Shown here one piece after another: positions 45,091 through 56,598 of a stretch of 64,000 nt of DNA (its first letter is position 1; the number at the start of each line of letters is the position of its first letter). The notes below the pieces were generated by a model. That model searched no databases. It had not been told where the DNA came from and saw only the letters and a program-made list of their open reading frames with translations. The DNA comes from an uncultured Hyphomicrobiales bacterium (GTDB lineage: Bacteria; Pseudomonadota; Alphaproteobacteria; Rhizobiales; Beijerinckiaceae): NCBI GenBank assembly GCA_903861645.1, contig CAIOVE010000056.1, positions 1 to 64,000 of the forward strand. Direction: 5' to 3'. The translations under genes were made by a program, and so were the position numbers.

Positions 45091-45432
45091 ATGTTCAAGA
45101 ACATCGAAGAGATGCAGCAGTTCAGCAAAGAGCAGATGGAAGCGGCGACGACGTCCGCCTCGGCCCTGACCAAGGGTTTCCAGAAGATCGCCACCGAGGC
45201 GACCGACTTCTCGAAGAAGTCCTTCGAAGCCTCGACCGGCCTGTTCGAGAAGCTGTCGGGCGTCAAGACGCTGGACAAGGCCATCGAGGTCCAGACCGAA
45301 TTCGCCAAGTCGTCCTACGAAAGCTTCGTCGCTCAGGCCACGAAGATGGGCGAACTGTTCACCGCGATCGCCAAGGACGCCTACAAGCCCGTCGAGGATG
45401 CCTTCGCCAAGGTTCAGGTCGCGGCCAAGTAA
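45091..45432 (+). CDS. Phasin family protein
   Basis: A 113-residue all-helical, Ala/Lys/Glu-rich protein with the phasin pattern: MFKNIEEMQQFSKEQMEAAT, ALTKGFQKIATEATDFSKKS, and repeated amphipathic heptads. Phasins coat polyhydroxyalkanoate granules, controlling their size and number; related small proteins in Hyphomicrobiales can also bind other hydrophobic surfaces. No signal peptide or membrane segment. An AAAGG sequence lies upstream of the ATG. Its promoter has two TGC/GCA motifs like those bound by PhaR, and a terminator-like hairpin follows at 45499. Confidence 0.9.
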   Translation: MFKNIEEMQQFSKEQMEAATTSASALTKGFQKIATEATDFSKKSFEASTGLFEKLSGVKTLDKAIEVQTEFAKSSYESFVAQATKMGELFTAIAKDAYKPVEDAFAKVQVAAK

Positions 45433-45498
45433 TTTCTCGTCCGGACGCGACCGGGCCCGCTGGCCCGGCGCAATCCTCGACGATCATAAACGCTGTTC

Positions 45499-45524
45499 AA
45501 GGCCCGGCCCCGCGCCGGGCCTTT
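45499..45524 (+). terminator. Hairpin after the phasin gene, probable terminator
   Basis: AAGGCCCGGC (45499-45508) pairs with GCCGGGCCTT (45514-45523) with a five-base loop. The following T-run is short (TTT), so termination may be partial. Confidence 0.6.
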
Positions 45525-45705
45525 CGCATGTCAAGGGCGCCGATCACGCTATTTTTTCTCGCCATCCTTTTGCGAACCACTGGCGGAGCGCGCCGCGGGC
45601 GCCTAGACTATATGTCCGGCGATGCGTCGCCGCCGCGCGGACGAGGTCGTTCGCGGGTCAATTCCGGAAGGCGCGCGTTCGCGGTGGATGGGTCGGAGAA
45701 AGATC

Positions 45706-46104
45706 GTGGCGAAGATCGAACGCTCTTTTTCGTTGATCGAGGGCATGGGACCCGCGCGGGACGCGATCGCGCCGTGCATGGCGAAGGAACCGTCCAAGGA
45801 CGGGCAGGGCACGGGCGCCGCCGTCATTACCCGGACGCGCACGCAGACCAAGAAACCCAATATGTATCGCGTGTTGTTGTTGAACGACGACTACACGCCG
45901 ATGGAGTTCGTTGTCACGGTTCTGCGTAAGTACTTCAACAAGGGGAGCGACGAGGCGACGCTTATCATGTTGCACGTGCATCAGCACGGCGTTGGCGAGT
46001 GCGGCATTTACACCTACGAGGTCGCCGAAACCAAGGTGACCCAGGTGATGGACTACGCGCGCAAGCACCAGCATCCGCTGCAATGCATCATGGAGCAGAA
46101 ATAG
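45706..46104 (+). CDS. clpS: ATP-dependent Clp protease adaptor ClpS
   Basis: The start is uncertain: the GTG at 45706 has GGAG seven bases upstream and gives 132 residues, while an ATG at 45778 would give 108. The core is unmistakable: [20 protein letters not shown] with the N-degron binding Asn-Asp residues, then [27 protein letters not shown]. ClpS delivers N-end rule substrates to ClpAP and otherwise blocks SsrA substrates. It is followed 97 bases later by clpA, the standard pair. An unusual N-terminal basic stretch precedes the core. Confidence 0.95.
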   Translation: MAKIERSFSLIEGMGPARDAIAPCMAKEPSKDGQGTGAAVITRTRTQTKKPNMYRVLLLNDDYTPMEFVVTVLRKYFNKGSDEATLIMLHVHQHGVGECGIYTYEVAETKVTQVMDYARKHQHPLQCIMEQK

Positions 46105-46201
46105 GCGCCGCGGGAACGCGCCGACATCCGGCCGATGGCCGGGGATCCGGTACGGCTCTTGCTTTTAGATTTCTCGAAACCACACAAGGGTGAGTGCCGA
46201 C

Positions 46202-48670
46202 ATGCCGTCCTTCTCCCGCAATCTCGAACAGACCCTTCATCGCGCCATCGCGCTCGCGGGCCAACGCCGCCACGAATACGCGACGCTCGAACATCTCCTG
46301 CTCAGCCTGCTGGAGGACAGCGACGCGGCGGCGGTGTTGCGCGCCTGCTCCGTCGATCTGGCGGCGCTGAAGAAGAGCCTTGTCGAATATATCGACAGCG
46401 AGCTTGAAAACCTCGTCAGCGACGGACGCGAGGATTCCAAGCCGACCGCCGGCTTCCAGCGCGTCATTCAGCGCGCCGTTATTCATGTGCAGTCGTCGGG
46501 TCGCAAGGAAGTGACCGGGGCCAACGTGCTTGTCGCGATCTTCGCCGAGCGCGAAAGCCACGCCGCCTATTTCCTGCAGGAGCAGGACATGACGCGCTAC
46601 GACGCCGTCAATTACATCAGCCACGGCATCGCCAAGCAGCCGGGCCTGTCGGTCTCCTCCAAGACGCCGCGCGGCGCCAACGAGGAAGGCGAGGGGCAGA
46701 ACGCGCGCGAGCAGCAACGCGAGACCGGCGGCGACGCCAAGAAAAAGGAAAGCGCGCTCGACGCCTATTGCGTCAACCTCAACAAGAAGGCGCGCGACGG
46801 CCGCATCGATCCGTTGATCGGTCGCGAGGCCGAGGTTCAGCGCACGATTCAGGTGCTGTGCCGCCGCCAGAAAAACAATCCGCTTTATGTGGGCGATCCC
46901 GGCGTCGGCAAGACCGCCATCGCGGAGGGCCTCGCACGCAAGATCGTCAAGGGCGAGGTGCCGGAAGTGCTCGCGGGCGCGACCGTCTTCGCGCTCGACA
47001 TGGGCACGTTGCTCGCCGGCACCCGCTATCGCGGCGACTTCGAGGAGCGCCTCAAGCAGGTGATGAAGGAGATCGAGGGTCACAAGAACGCGATTCTCTT
47101 CATCGATGAAATCCACACCGTCATCGGCGCGGGCGCGACCTCCGGCGGCTCGATGGACGCGTCGAACCTGCTGAAGCCCGCGCTGGCGCAAGGCGCGCTG
47201 CGCTGCATAGGCTCGACCACCTACAAGGAATATCGTCAGTATTTCGAGAAGGATCGCGCGCTCGTGCGGCGCTTCCAGAAGATCGACGTCAACGAACCCT
47301 CCGTGCCCGACGCCATCGAGATCATGAAGGGCCTCAAGCCCTACTTCGAGGAGTTCCACAAGGTTCGCTACACCAACGAGGCGGTGAAGGCGGCGGTGGA
47401 ATTGTCGGCGCGCTACCTGCACGACCGCAAGCTGCCTGACAAGGCGATCGACGTCATCGACGAGACCGGCGCCTCGCAAATGCTGGTGCCGGAAAACCGC
47501 CGCAAGAAAACCATTGGCATCAAGGAGATCGAGGCGACCATCGCGACGATGGCGCGCATTCCGCCCAAGACCGTGTCGAAGGACGACGCCGAGGTGCTCG
47601 AGCATCTCGAGGAGACCCTGCGTCGCGTCGTCTATGGACAGGAGGAGGCGCTGCACGCGCTCACCTCCGCCATCAAGCTGGCGCGCGCTGGCTTGCGCGA
47701 TGGCGAGAAACCCATCGGCTGCTATCTGTTCAGCGGTCCGACCGGCGTCGGCAAGACCGAGGTCGCGCGGCAACTCGCCTCGGCGCTCGGCGTCGAACTC
47801 ACCCGCTTCGACATGTCGGAGTACATGGAGCGCCATACCGTCAGCCGCCTGATCGGCGCGCCTCCCGGCTATGTCGGCTTCGATCAGGGCGGCTTGCTGA
47901 CCGACGCCGTCGATCAGCATCCGCATTGCGTGCTGCTGCTCGACGAAATCGAGAAGGGCCATCCCGATATCTACAACATTCTGTTGCAGATCATGGATCA
48001 CGGTAAGCTGACGGACCACAACGGCAAGCAGATCGACTTCCGCAACGTGATCCTCATCATGACCACGAACGCCGGCGCCTCGGACATGGCGAAGGCGGCG
48101 TTTGGCTTCACGCGTCACAAGCGCGAGGGCGAGGACATCGAGGCGATCAACCGTCTGTTCGCGCCGGAGTTCCGCAATCGTCTCGACGCGATCGTGCCCT
48201 TCGGGCATCTGCCGCGCGAGGTCATCGCCAAGGTCGTCGACAAGTTCATCATGCAACTCGACGCGCAACTCGCCGACCGCAATGTGTCGATCGAGCTGTC
48301 CGACGAGGCGCGCGACTGGCTCATCGACAATGGCTACGACGAGGCGATGGGCGCGCGACCCATGGCGCGCGTCATCCAGCAGCGCATCAAGACGCCGCTC
48401 GCCGACGAGGTGCTGTTCGGTCGCCTCAAGAACGGCGGCACGGTGCGCGTCGTCGTCGCCGAGGAGGAGGGCGGCAAGAAGCTGGCGTTCCTCTATCCGG
48501 AGGGGCCGGCCCTGCCGAAGCCCGACCGCGAGGTCGTCGAATCGACGAAAAAGCGCGTGCGCGCCGAACCCGAGGTCCGCCGCGCCAAGGCGCGCAAGGG
48601 CGACACCAAGGGCGGCGAGGGCGGTGGCCCCGCCGGCGGCGTGGTGCCGAAGGTGCCGCTCAAGAACTGA
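46202..48670 (+). CDS. clpA: ATP-dependent Clp protease ATP-binding subunit ClpA
   Basis: The ATG at 46202 gives 822 residues; a GTG four codons earlier is less likely. Organisation: N-terminal Clp domain ([19 protein letters not shown]), first AAA+ module with Walker [10 protein letters not shown] near 231-239, second module with Walker A GPTGVGKT near 512-520, and the C-terminal small domain with [16 protein letters not shown]. ClpA unfolds proteins for ClpP in the cytosol. The C-terminus is a Lys/Arg-rich, Gly-rich tail ([19 protein letters not shown]). Directly follows clpS; a terminator ends the operon. clpP is not in the window. Confidence 0.97.
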   Translation: MPSFSRNLEQTLHRAIALAGQRRHEYATLEHLLLSLLEDSDAAAVLRACSVDLAALKKSLVEYIDSELENLVSDGREDSKPTAGFQRVIQRAVIHVQSSGRKEVTGANVLVAIFAERESHAAYFLQEQDMTRYDAVNYISHGIAKQPGLSVSSKTPRGANEEGEGQNAREQQRETGGDAKKKESALDAYCVNLNKKARDGRIDPLIGREAEVQRTIQVLCRRQKNNPLYVGDPGVGKTAIAEGLARKIVKGEVPEVLAGATVFALDMGTLLAGTRYRGDFEERLKQVMKEIEGHKNAILFIDEIHTVIGAGATSGGSMDASNLLKPALAQGALRCIGSTTYKEYRQYFEKDRALVRRFQKIDVNEPSVPDAIEIMKGLKPYFEEFHKVRYTNEAVKAAVELSARYLHDRKLPDKAIDVIDETGASQMLVPENRRKKTIGIKEIEATIATMARIPPKTVSKDDAEVLEHLEETLRRVVYGQEEALHALTSAIKLARAGLRDGEKPIGCYLFSGPTGVGKTEVARQLASALGVELTRFDMSEYMERHTVSRLIGAPPGYVGFDQGGLLTDAVDQHPHCVLLLDEIEKGHPDIYNILLQIMDHGKLTDHNGKQIDFRNVILIMTTNAGASDMAKAAFGFTRHKREGEDIEAINRLFAPEFRNRLDAIVPFGHLPREVIAKVVDKFIMQLDAQLADRNVSIELSDEARDWLIDNGYDEAMGARPMARVIQQRIKTPLADEVLFGRLKNGGTVRVVVAEEEGGKKLAFLYPEGPALPKPDREVVESTKKRVRAEPEVRRAKARKGDTKGGEGGGPAGGVVPKVPLKN

Positions 48671-48690
48671 CGCGGCGTTGGCGTTCAGCA

Positions 48691-48722
48691 AACCGCCCCG
48701 CGCTCGCGCCGGGGCGGTTTTG
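48691..48722 (+). terminator. Intrinsic terminator of clpSA
   Basis: AACCGCCCC (48691-48699) pairs with GGGGCGGTT (48711-48719), followed by TTTTG. It begins 20 bases after the clpA stop. Confidence 0.85.
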
Positions 48723-48788
48723 CGTTTCCGCGATCCCGATTGACCCGACGCCGGCCGGCGCGTAAGCCCGCGCGTCCGCGGAGTCATC

Positions 48789-49844
48789 ATGTCCGAACCC
48801 GAAATCATCTGCGAGCGTCGCGGCGCGGCCGGTTGTGTTCTCCTGAACCGGCCCGGCGCGCTGAACGCCCTGACGCCGGGCATGACGCGCGCGCTGACCG
48901 AGGCGCTCGTCGCGTGGGCCGACGATCCCGCCATCGAGCGCGTGGTGGTCCGCGGCGCCGGCGATCGGGCCTTTTGCGCCGGTGGCGACATCCGGCTCAT
49001 TTACGAGCAGGGCAGGGCGGGCGATCACGCCAGCCAACTGGATTTCTGGCGTGAGGAATACCGGCTCAACCGGATGATCGCGCGCTATCCCAAGCCCTAT
49101 GTGGCGCTGATGGATGGTTTCGTCATGGGCGGCGGCGCCGGCGTGTCGATCCATGGCTCGCGCCGCGTCGCGGGCGATCGGCTGGGTTTTGCGATGCCCG
49201 AAGTCAGCATCGGCTTCTTTCCCGACGTGGGGGCGACCTGGTTTCTGCCGCGCCTGCCGGGCGGCGTCGGCGCCTATCTCGGGCTGACGGGGGCGCGCAT
49301 CGGCGCGGGCGACGCTTGCGCGACGGGGCTGGCGACGGCCTATGTTCCGTCCGAGCGTTTCAACGCGCTCGCCGAGGCGCTGACCGCGCCGGGCGACACG
49401 GACGCCCTCATCGCGCGCTTTGTAGCCCCCGCGCCCGCTCCGTCGCTCGCGGCGCATCGCGCGGCGACCGACGCCTTCGCCGACGCGCCCGATCCCCTGA
49501 CGCTGCTGGCGCGTCTCGACGGCATGGACGATGAATTCGCCCGCGAGACCGCGCGCCTGCTGCGAACGAAATCGCCGACGAGCGTTTCCATCGGACTTCG
49601 GCAGATGCGCGCGGGCGTGGGGCTATCCATCGAGGAAGCCTTGCGCGTCGAATTCAGGATCGTCTCGCGCATCTGTCGCATGCCGGATTTTTACGAAGGC
49701 GTGCGCGCGGCCATTATCGACCGAACGCGACCGCCCGTCTGGAATCCCGGTCGGTTCGAGGATATCGACCCCACCGCCATCGATGCATGTTTCGCGTCGC
49801 TTGGCGTCGACGACCTCACCTTTCCCGACGGGGTCGCATCATGA
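48789..49844 (+). CDS. 3-hydroxyisobutyryl-CoA hydrolase (enoyl-CoA hydratase/isomerase family)
   Basis: A 351-residue crotonase-fold protein. The longer length and C-terminal TKSPTSVSIGLRQMRAGVGLSIEEALRVEFRI, with RTRPPVWNPGRFEDI, match HIBCH-type thioesterases rather than hydratases. Oxyanion-hole motifs VRGAGDRAFCAGGDIRL and MDGFVMGGGAGVSIHGS are present. It releases 3-hydroxyisobutyrate from its CoA ester in valine catabolism. The stop overlaps the next ATG (ATGA), so a small membrane protein is co-translated. Isovaleryl-CoA dehydrogenase elsewhere in the window is part of the parallel leucine route. Confidence 0.9.
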   Translation: MSEPEIICERRGAAGCVLLNRPGALNALTPGMTRALTEALVAWADDPAIERVVVRGAGDRAFCAGGDIRLIYEQGRAGDHASQLDFWREEYRLNRMIARYPKPYVALMDGFVMGGGAGVSIHGSRRVAGDRLGFAMPEVSIGFFPDVGATWFLPRLPGGVGAYLGLTGARIGAGDACATGLATAYVPSERFNALAEALTAPGDTDALIARFVAPAPAPSLAAHRAATDAFADAPDPLTLLARLDGMDDEFARETARLLRTKSPTSVSIGLRQMRAGVGLSIEEALRVEFRIVSRICRMPDFYEGVRAAIIDRTRPPVWNPGRFEDIDPTAIDACFASLGVDDLTFPDGVAS

Positions 49845-50296
49845 ACGAGCGCGTCACCAAATGGCGGGAACCGCCGCCGTCCGACGCCATTCAACTGGGC
49901 GTCGATGTCAACGGCGCGCGACCGCGTGGCGTCAGATTCAATTTTCTGCTTCTTGTTTTCATGCGCGTGGTCGCGTGCCTCTGGCTCGCGCGCGGTCTCG
50001 CGCACTGGCGCGACATCATGACATCGGATGTCGAGCCATTCACGCTGCTGACGACGTTGGGCGCGGCGCGGCTGATCTTCTTTTCCGTCGCCAATCTGGT
50101 CGCCGCGGTTGGTCTTTGGCTGGCGACGTCGTGGGGCGGCGTACTCTGGTTGTTCGCCGCCGCCGCGGGTCTCGTGACCACGTTGATCTCGCCGGAACAG
50201 GGGATGGCGCCGCGCATTGGCTTCGCCGTCGATGTCATCCTGATCGTCGTTTATTTCGTGCTGAGCTGGTACGCGGCGCGCGAGCGCGAGGATTGA
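49841..50296 (+). CDS. Small four-TM membrane protein
   Basis: A 151-residue protein starting at 49841 (MNERVTKWREPPPSDAIQL), whose ATG overlaps the stop of the HIBCH-type gene. Four hydrophobic segments: about 36-54, 65-83, 90-110 and 122-145. It resembles uncharacterised small inner-membrane proteins found next to this hydrolase in other Hyphomicrobiales (possibly the DUF6163 type, uncertain). The overlap points to coupled translation, but a functional link to valine catabolism is only inferred. No catalytic motif visible. Confidence 0.72.
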   Translation: MNERVTKWREPPPSDAIQLGVDVNGARPRGVRFNFLLLVFMRVVACLWLARGLAHWRDIMTSDVEPFTLLTTLGAARLIFFSVANLVAAVGLWLATSWGGVLWLFAAAAGLVTTLISPEQGMAPRIGFAVDVILIVVYFVLSWYAARERED

Positions 50297-50488
50297 TAAC
50301 ACGCGTCAGGGTTAAGCGATTTTCACGATGAATCAAAGGTTTGTTTGACGATTGATTCACCGACAGAAGTAAATGCGGGATTCAGTTTGTTATTTAAACC
50401 GGTCTTCACGGGTGCGCACTATAGTCCATCCCATAAACAAGCGACGCCAAGTAAATGGTCTCGCGAAAATATAGTAACGGGGTGTGCC

Positions 50489-51001
50489 ATGAATACGATG
50501 CCGAAGACAGAGTTGACTCAGGCCCGCACGGAACGTCTCAATGATGTTCGTCCGGCTTATCTTGAATCTCTTACGTTGGTCGAGCGGCTTCATCGTCGCT
50601 TGCTCGATGTCATCAAGGACGAATTCGACCGTCGCGGCCGCAGCGACATTAATTCGGTTCAGGCGCTGCTGCTTTACAACATCGGCGGCAAGGAACTGAC
50701 GGCCGGCGAACTGCGGACACGCGGTTATTATCTCGGTTCGAATGTGTCCTACAATGTGAAGAAACTTGTCGAGATGGGCTATCTGCATCACGCCCGCTCG
50801 CGCGTTGATCGCCGCTCGGTCCGCATCAGCCTGACCGACAAGGGCAAAAGCGTTCACGCGATGGTTTCCGCGCTTTACGAGAAGCACGTTCTGACGGTCG
50901 AGCAGATCGGCGGCATCTCCAGCGAGGACTTCCACAAGATGAACCAGGCGCTGATCCGCCTCGAGCGCTTCTGGACCGACCAGATCCGTTACCGTCTCTG
51001 A
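50489..51001 (+). CDS. ldtR: MarR-type winged-helix regulator, LdtR-like
   Basis: A 170-residue regulator starting MNTMPKTELTQARTERLNDV; the longer frame upstream is not supported. The winged helix is clear: NSVQALLLYNIGGKELTAGELRTRGYYLGSNVSYNVKKLVEMGYL with wing residues RSRVDRRSVRISLTDKG. It is followed at the 3' side by an L,D-transpeptidase gene, the layout known for LdtR/LdtP of Liberibacter and rhizobia, where the regulator activates the transpeptidase gene and affects stress tolerance. The 263-base gap to that gene probably contains the regulated promoter. A small-molecule effector would bind between the helices. Confidence 0.85.
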   Translation: MNTMPKTELTQARTERLNDVRPAYLESLTLVERLHRRLLDVIKDEFDRRGRSDINSVQALLLYNIGGKELTAGELRTRGYYLGSNVSYNVKKLVEMGYLHHARSRVDRRSVRISLTDKGKSVHAMVSALYEKHVLTVEQIGGISSEDFHKMNQALIRLERFWTDQIRYRL

Positions 51002-51264
51002 AGGTCGCGCCACCCCGCGGCGGGCGGCGCACCCCGCGCCCGCCTTTCGGGGCGCGAAGGACCGGTTGGCGGTCCCTCGTCCCCGAAAACGCGGCAAAAT
51101 ATGGCTGGTCGGCTCTCGACGCCATAATGTCGCCCGACTATGACTCCATTCAGAATGTTATGAAGTTTGCCGTTGGCCGGTGGCCAGCGCCGTGGCCCAA
51201 TGATCCGGGCGGCAAGGGCCGCGCCGGTTATTTTCCGTCCGCGCCTCGATGACTGGAGCATTTC

Positions 51265-52608
51265 GTGGCCATTTCCTCTCCTTACCCCACCCGACGCTTC
51301 GTGGCCCAGTTGCTGGCGGCCGGCAGCCTTGGCGCCCTGATGGGCGCGTCGCGCGCGCTGGCGGCGCCGGTGGACGCTTCCGTCGGCAATCAGGCGGAGT
51401 GGGAACAGAAATATGATTCCGACCCACGCCTGTCCGTGACCCGCTCGACGACGCCGATGTTGTCGCCGCAGACGGTTCAGATGACCGAGGCGGCCATTCA
51501 GCAGTATCAGGAGCTTGTCGCGCAGGGCGGTTGGCAGCCCGTGCCGACTGGCGCGACCCTCAAGCTCGGCTCCAAGGGCGCCGCCGTGGTGGCCTTGCGC
51601 CGTCGCCTGATGGTGACCGGCGATCTCGCCCCCGACGCGGGCGACGCGCCGGTGTTCGATTCCTTCGTCAACGCGGGCGTGATCCGTTTCCAGACCCGTC
51701 ATGGCATCGGCGCCAATGGCGTCGTCGCCCAGCAGACCCTGCAGGCGCTGAATGTCACCGCCGAGGAGCGGTTGCGCCAGTTGCAGCTTAATCTGGTGCG
51801 CTTGCGCGCCTACGCCGGCAATCTCGGCGGTCGCTTCATCTCGATGAACATTCCCGCCGCCGCCGTGGAAACGGTCGAAAACGGGCAGGTGTTCAGCCAC
51901 CATCAGGCGGGCGTCGGCAAGATCGACCGCCAGTCGCCGGTCATGCAGGCCAAGGTGGTCGAAATCAACTTCAACCCCTTCTGGACCGTGCCGGTGTCGA
52001 TCATCCGCAAGGATCTGATCCCCAAGATGCAGGCCGATCCGAACTACCTGACCGACAACAAGATTCGCGTGATCGACAAGTCGGGTCAGGAAGTGCCGCC
52101 GACCGCGGTCAACTGGAATTCGATGGACGCGGTGAATTATCGGTTCCGTCAGGATCCCGGCGCCGACTTCAACTCGCTGGGCGTTGTGCGCGTGAACATC
52201 CCCAACCAGTGGGGCGTCTACATGCACGACACGCCCTCGAAGGGCATTTTCGGCGACGATTTCCGCTTCGTTTCCTCGGGTTGCGTCCGCGTCCAGAACA
52301 TCCGCGACTACATCGCCTGGATCCTGAAGGACACCCCCGGCTGGGATCGCGATCACATCGACGAGGCCATCCGCTCAGGCGCCCGCATCGACGCCAGGCT
52401 GACGCAGCCGGTGCCGGTGTTCTGGGTCTATATCACCGCCTGGGCGACCGATGGCCTCGTGCAGTTCCGCGAGGATATCTACAAGCGCGACGGCTTCGGC
52501 GATGGCATGGCGCTGGCCGAGGGCATCACGCCCGTTCCCGCGCAGGGCAAGGGCGCGGCGGGCAAGCGCGCCGCGACGCAGGCGCGCGCGCCCATCGCCG
52601 CCGATTAA
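51265..52608 (+). CDS. ldtP: L,D-transpeptidase with peptidoglycan-binding domain (LdtP-type)
   Basis: A 447-residue protein from a GTG at 51265 with GGAG six bases upstream. A Tat-like signal (TRRFVAQLLAAGSLGAL, then ASRALAAP) is followed by a PG_binding_1 domain (residues about 96-160; LKLGSKGAAVVALRRRLMVTGD) and a YkuD domain with H321 and C340 (YMHDT..., VSSGCVRV). It forms L,D cross-links in periplasmic peptidoglycan. The position just after the MarR-type gene is as in other Hyphomicrobiales. The tail after residue 400 is Ala-rich and disordered. Confidence 0.93.
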   Translation: MAISSPYPTRRFVAQLLAAGSLGALMGASRALAAPVDASVGNQAEWEQKYDSDPRLSVTRSTTPMLSPQTVQMTEAAIQQYQELVAQGGWQPVPTGATLKLGSKGAAVVALRRRLMVTGDLAPDAGDAPVFDSFVNAGVIRFQTRHGIGANGVVAQQTLQALNVTAEERLRQLQLNLVRLRAYAGNLGGRFISMNIPAAAVETVENGQVFSHHQAGVGKIDRQSPVMQAKVVEINFNPFWTVPVSIIRKDLIPKMQADPNYLTDNKIRVIDKSGQEVPPTAVNWNSMDAVNYRFRQDPGADFNSLGVVRVNIPNQWGVYMHDTPSKGIFGDDFRFVSSGCVRVQNIRDYIAWILKDTPGWDRDHIDEAIRSGARIDARLTQPVPVFWVYITAWATDGLVQFREDIYKRDGFGDGMALAEGITPVPAQGKGAAGKRAATQARAPIAAD

Positions 52609-52818
52609 CCCATCGTCTCATCAAGTTGACCGGGCGGCGGGCGCGAGTCCGTCGCCCGCTTTCTTGTCCCGCGCGCGTCACCCGTGCTATGGGCGTCTCG
52701 CGTTTCGCGTCCATCGCCGGATGGCGTCCTAAGTCGGGCGTCGCGATAGCCCACGAAGCCCATTCTCTCGCCTAACCCAGCCGGGCCGCCTCGCGGCCGC
52801 TGATGAATCGGGGTTGTC

Positions 52819-54126
<1,308 letters not shown>

Positions 54127-54206
54127 AATCGGCCAACACCGAATCCGCCTGACATCATCCGGGGCGAACCGACGCGCGCGGGTTCTGCGCGCGAGAGGAA
54201 CAGAGC

Positions 54207-54707
54207 ATGCGTTGCCCCTATTGCGGCAGCCTTGAAACGCAGGTCAAGGACTCCCGTCCGACCGAGGATTCCTCCTCGATCAGGCGCCGGCGCGTCTGCC
54301 CTGATTGCGCGGGTCGTTTCACGACCTTCGAGCGCGTGCAGTTGCGCGAGCTGACCGTGGTCAAGAAATCCGGGCGGCGCGTGCCCTTCGAGCGCGAAAA
54401 GCTCATGCGCTCGCTCGACATCGCGCTGCGCAAGCGGCCCGTCGATCCCGAGCGCGTGGAGCGCATGGTCAATGGCATCGTGCGCCAGCTCGAAAGCTCG
54501 GGCGAAAGCGAGATCGCCAGCGAGCGCATCGGCCAACTGGTGATGAAGGGCCTGCGCACGCTCGATGGCGTCGCCTATGTGCGCTTCGCCTCGGTCTATC
54601 GCAATTTCACGGAAGCCAGCGACTTCGGCGCCATCGTCGATGAGCTCGTCGGCGAGGATGTCGAGCCGGCGGGCGTCGACGCGGCGGAGGCTTCCGACGG
54701 GACATGA
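54207..54707 (+). CDS. nrdR: Transcriptional repressor NrdR
   Basis: A 166-residue protein. The N-terminal zinc ribbon has C3, C6, C31 and C34 (CPYC and CPDC), followed by the ATP-cone domain ([21 protein letters not shown]). NrdR senses ATP/dATP and represses ribonucleotide reductase genes. The C-terminus is longer than usual by about 15 acidic residues ([19 protein letters not shown]). Its stop overlaps the ribD start by four bases (ATGA). Typical alphaproteobacterial placement after glyA. Confidence 0.97.
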   Translation: MRCPYCGSLETQVKDSRPTEDSSSIRRRRVCPDCAGRFTTFERVQLRELTVVKKSGRRVPFEREKLMRSLDIALRKRPVDPERVERMVNGIVRQLESSGESEIASERIGQLVMKGLRTLDGVAYVRFASVYRNFTEASDFGAIVDELVGEDVEPAGVDAAEASDGT

Positions 54708-55843
54708 GCCGGCTGTTCGATCCCGATTTCCCGCCGGATGAGCGCGCCGACGCTTCCTTCATGGCGGCGGCCATCGCCTACGGGCGGCGTGGTCTCGGCA
54801 CGACCGCGCCAAACCCCGCCGTCGGCTGCGTGATCGTGCGCGATGGCGTCATCATCGCTCGCGGCGCGACCCAGCCCGGTGGGCGTCCGCACGCCGAAAC
54901 CGAGGCCATTCGCGAGGCGGGCGAGCGGGCGCGCGGCGCGACGCTTTACGTGAGCCTCGAGCCTTGCAGCCATCACGGCGTGACGCCGCCCTGCGCCGAG
55001 GCGATTGTCGCCGCGGGCCTGGCGCGCGTGGTCTCCGCCATCGAGGATCCGGATCGCCGGGTCGCCGGCCGCGGCCACGCCAAGCTGGTGGAGGCGGGGA
55101 TTGGCCTACGGGTCGGCGTTGGCGCGCGCGAGGCGCGCCGGCTGACGCTCGGCCATATCCTGCGCGTCACCGAGGGGCGTCCGATGGTGACGCTCAAGCT
55201 GGCGGAAACCGCGGATGGCTACGCCGCCGGGGGCGAGCACGATCCGCGGCTGATGATCACTGGCCTTGCCGCCAACGGCCGCGTGCAGGTCATGCGCGCC
55301 ATGCACGACGCCATCATGATCGGCGCGGGAACGGCGCTTGCCGACGATCCGCTGCTGACGGTTCGCGCGCCCGGCATGGAGGCGCGCCGCCCCCTGCGCG
55401 TGGTGCTCGACACGCATTTGCGACTGCCAACCCGCTCGCGCCTCGCGGTGACGGCGCGCGACCGGCGGACGTTCGTATTGACGGGCCCGACCGCGCCCGA
55501 GGGCGCGCGTCTCGCGCTCGAGGCGCTCGGCGTCGAGGTCGAACAGGTGGCGCTCGACCCCGCCGGGCATATCGATCTCGCCGAGGCGCTGCGGGCGCTC
55601 GGCAAGCGCGGGATCACGCGCGTTTTCAGCGAGGGCGGCCCGACCGTCGCGGGCGCCCTGATCGCGCGCGGCCTCGCCGACGAGGTGGTGACATTCACCA
55701 GTCCCCGTCCGCTCGCGCGCGAAGGGGTCGTTGCGTTGTCCCGCGCGGCGCGGGACATGCTTGCGGACAAGGCTCGGTATAGGCCCCTCGCCGAGGGCTT
55801 TTCCGGTCTCGACCGTTACCAGCGTTATGAAAGGACGATCTGA
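54704..55843 (+). CDS. ribD: Riboflavin biosynthesis protein RibD (deaminase/reductase)
   Basis: A 379-residue bifunctional enzyme. The N-terminal deaminase has zinc ligands H63 (RPHAETEAI, with E65 catalytic), C88 and C97 ([12 protein letters not shown]); the reductase domain contains [15 protein letters not shown] and [15 protein letters not shown]. It deaminates and then reduces the pyrimidine intermediate after GTP cyclohydrolase II in the cytosol. The stop and the ribE start overlap by one base. Confidence 0.96.
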   Translation: MSRLFDPDFPPDERADASFMAAAIAYGRRGLGTTAPNPAVGCVIVRDGVIIARGATQPGGRPHAETEAIREAGERARGATLYVSLEPCSHHGVTPPCAEAIVAAGLARVVSAIEDPDRRVAGRGHAKLVEAGIGLRVGVGAREARRLTLGHILRVTEGRPMVTLKLAETADGYAAGGEHDPRLMITGLAANGRVQVMRAMHDAIMIGAGTALADDPLLTVRAPGMEARRPLRVVLDTHLRLPTRSRLAVTARDRRTFVLTGPTAPEGARLALEALGVEVEQVALDPAGHIDLAEALRALGKRGITRVFSEGGPTVAGALIARGLADEVVTFTSPRPLAREGVVALSRAARDMLADKARYRPLAEGFSGLDRYQRYERTI

Positions 55844-56448
55844 TGTTCACGGGTCTTGTCAGCGACGTGGGACGGGTTGTTTCGATCGAGGATCGCGGCG
55901 AACTGAAGCGCATTCGCATCGCCACCGCCTACGCGCCGGAGTCCATTGCCCTTGGCGCCTCGATCGCCTGCGGGGGCCCCTGCCTGACGGCGGTCGCCAC
56001 CGGTCGCGAGGGCGGGCAGGCGTGGTTCGAGGTCGACGCGGCCGCCGAGACGCTGGCGCGCACGACCGTCGGGCGCTGGCGGGTTGGCGCGAAGGTGAAC
56101 ACGGAACGCTCGCTCAAGATCGGCGACGAACTGGGTGGACATATCGTCACCGGTCACGTCGATGGCGTCGCGCGGCTCGTCGCCCGCAAGGATTTCGACG
56201 GCATGGCGCGCTTTGACATTCGCGCGCCCGAGGCGCTGGCGCGGTTCATCGCCGAAAAGGGCTCGGTCTGCCTCGACGGCACGTCGTTGACGGTCAACAG
56301 CGTCAATGGCGCGGAATTTTCGATCCTGCTGATCCCGCATACGCTCGCGGTGACCACGTGGGGCGAGCGCGTCGTGGGCGACGAACTCAACATCGAGGTC
56401 GATCTGATGGCCCGCTACGCGGCGCGTCTGGTCGAGGCGCGCGCGTAA
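55843..56448 (+). CDS. ribE: Riboflavin synthase alpha subunit
   Basis: A 201-residue protein made of two similar barrel domains. It starts [19 protein letters not shown]; the first repeat has SIACGGPCLTAVA and the second SVCLDGTSLTVNSVNG, each a lumazine-binding loop. GHVDGVARLV sits between. It converts two 6,7-dimethyl-8-ribityllumazine molecules to riboflavin. Co-translated with ribD through the one-base overlap. A 150-base gap to ribH follows. Confidence 0.96.
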   Translation: MFTGLVSDVGRVVSIEDRGELKRIRIATAYAPESIALGASIACGGPCLTAVATGREGGQAWFEVDAAAETLARTTVGRWRVGAKVNTERSLKIGDELGGHIVTGHVDGVARLVARKDFDGMARFDIRAPEALARFIAEKGSVCLDGTSLTVNSVNGAEFSILLIPHTLAVTTWGERVVGDELNIEVDLMARYAARLVEARA

Positions 56449-56598
56449 GCGTCCCACGCGGCGCCGGCGAAGTTTCCTTGCGCCCGTCGGCGTCGCTCTC
56501 TATTCAAGGCGTTCAGGCTTTCGACTGGCCCGCGGTGACGCTCCGGCGTCCGGCGGCGGTCGATCGGGCATTCATTCCGATCCATCAGGACCACTCAC

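Noticed and set aside
46088-49000. A 970-codon open frame on the minus strand
   Set aside because: It lies antisense to clpS-clpA and the HIBCH gene, which have clear homology; it is a GC-driven shadow frame.
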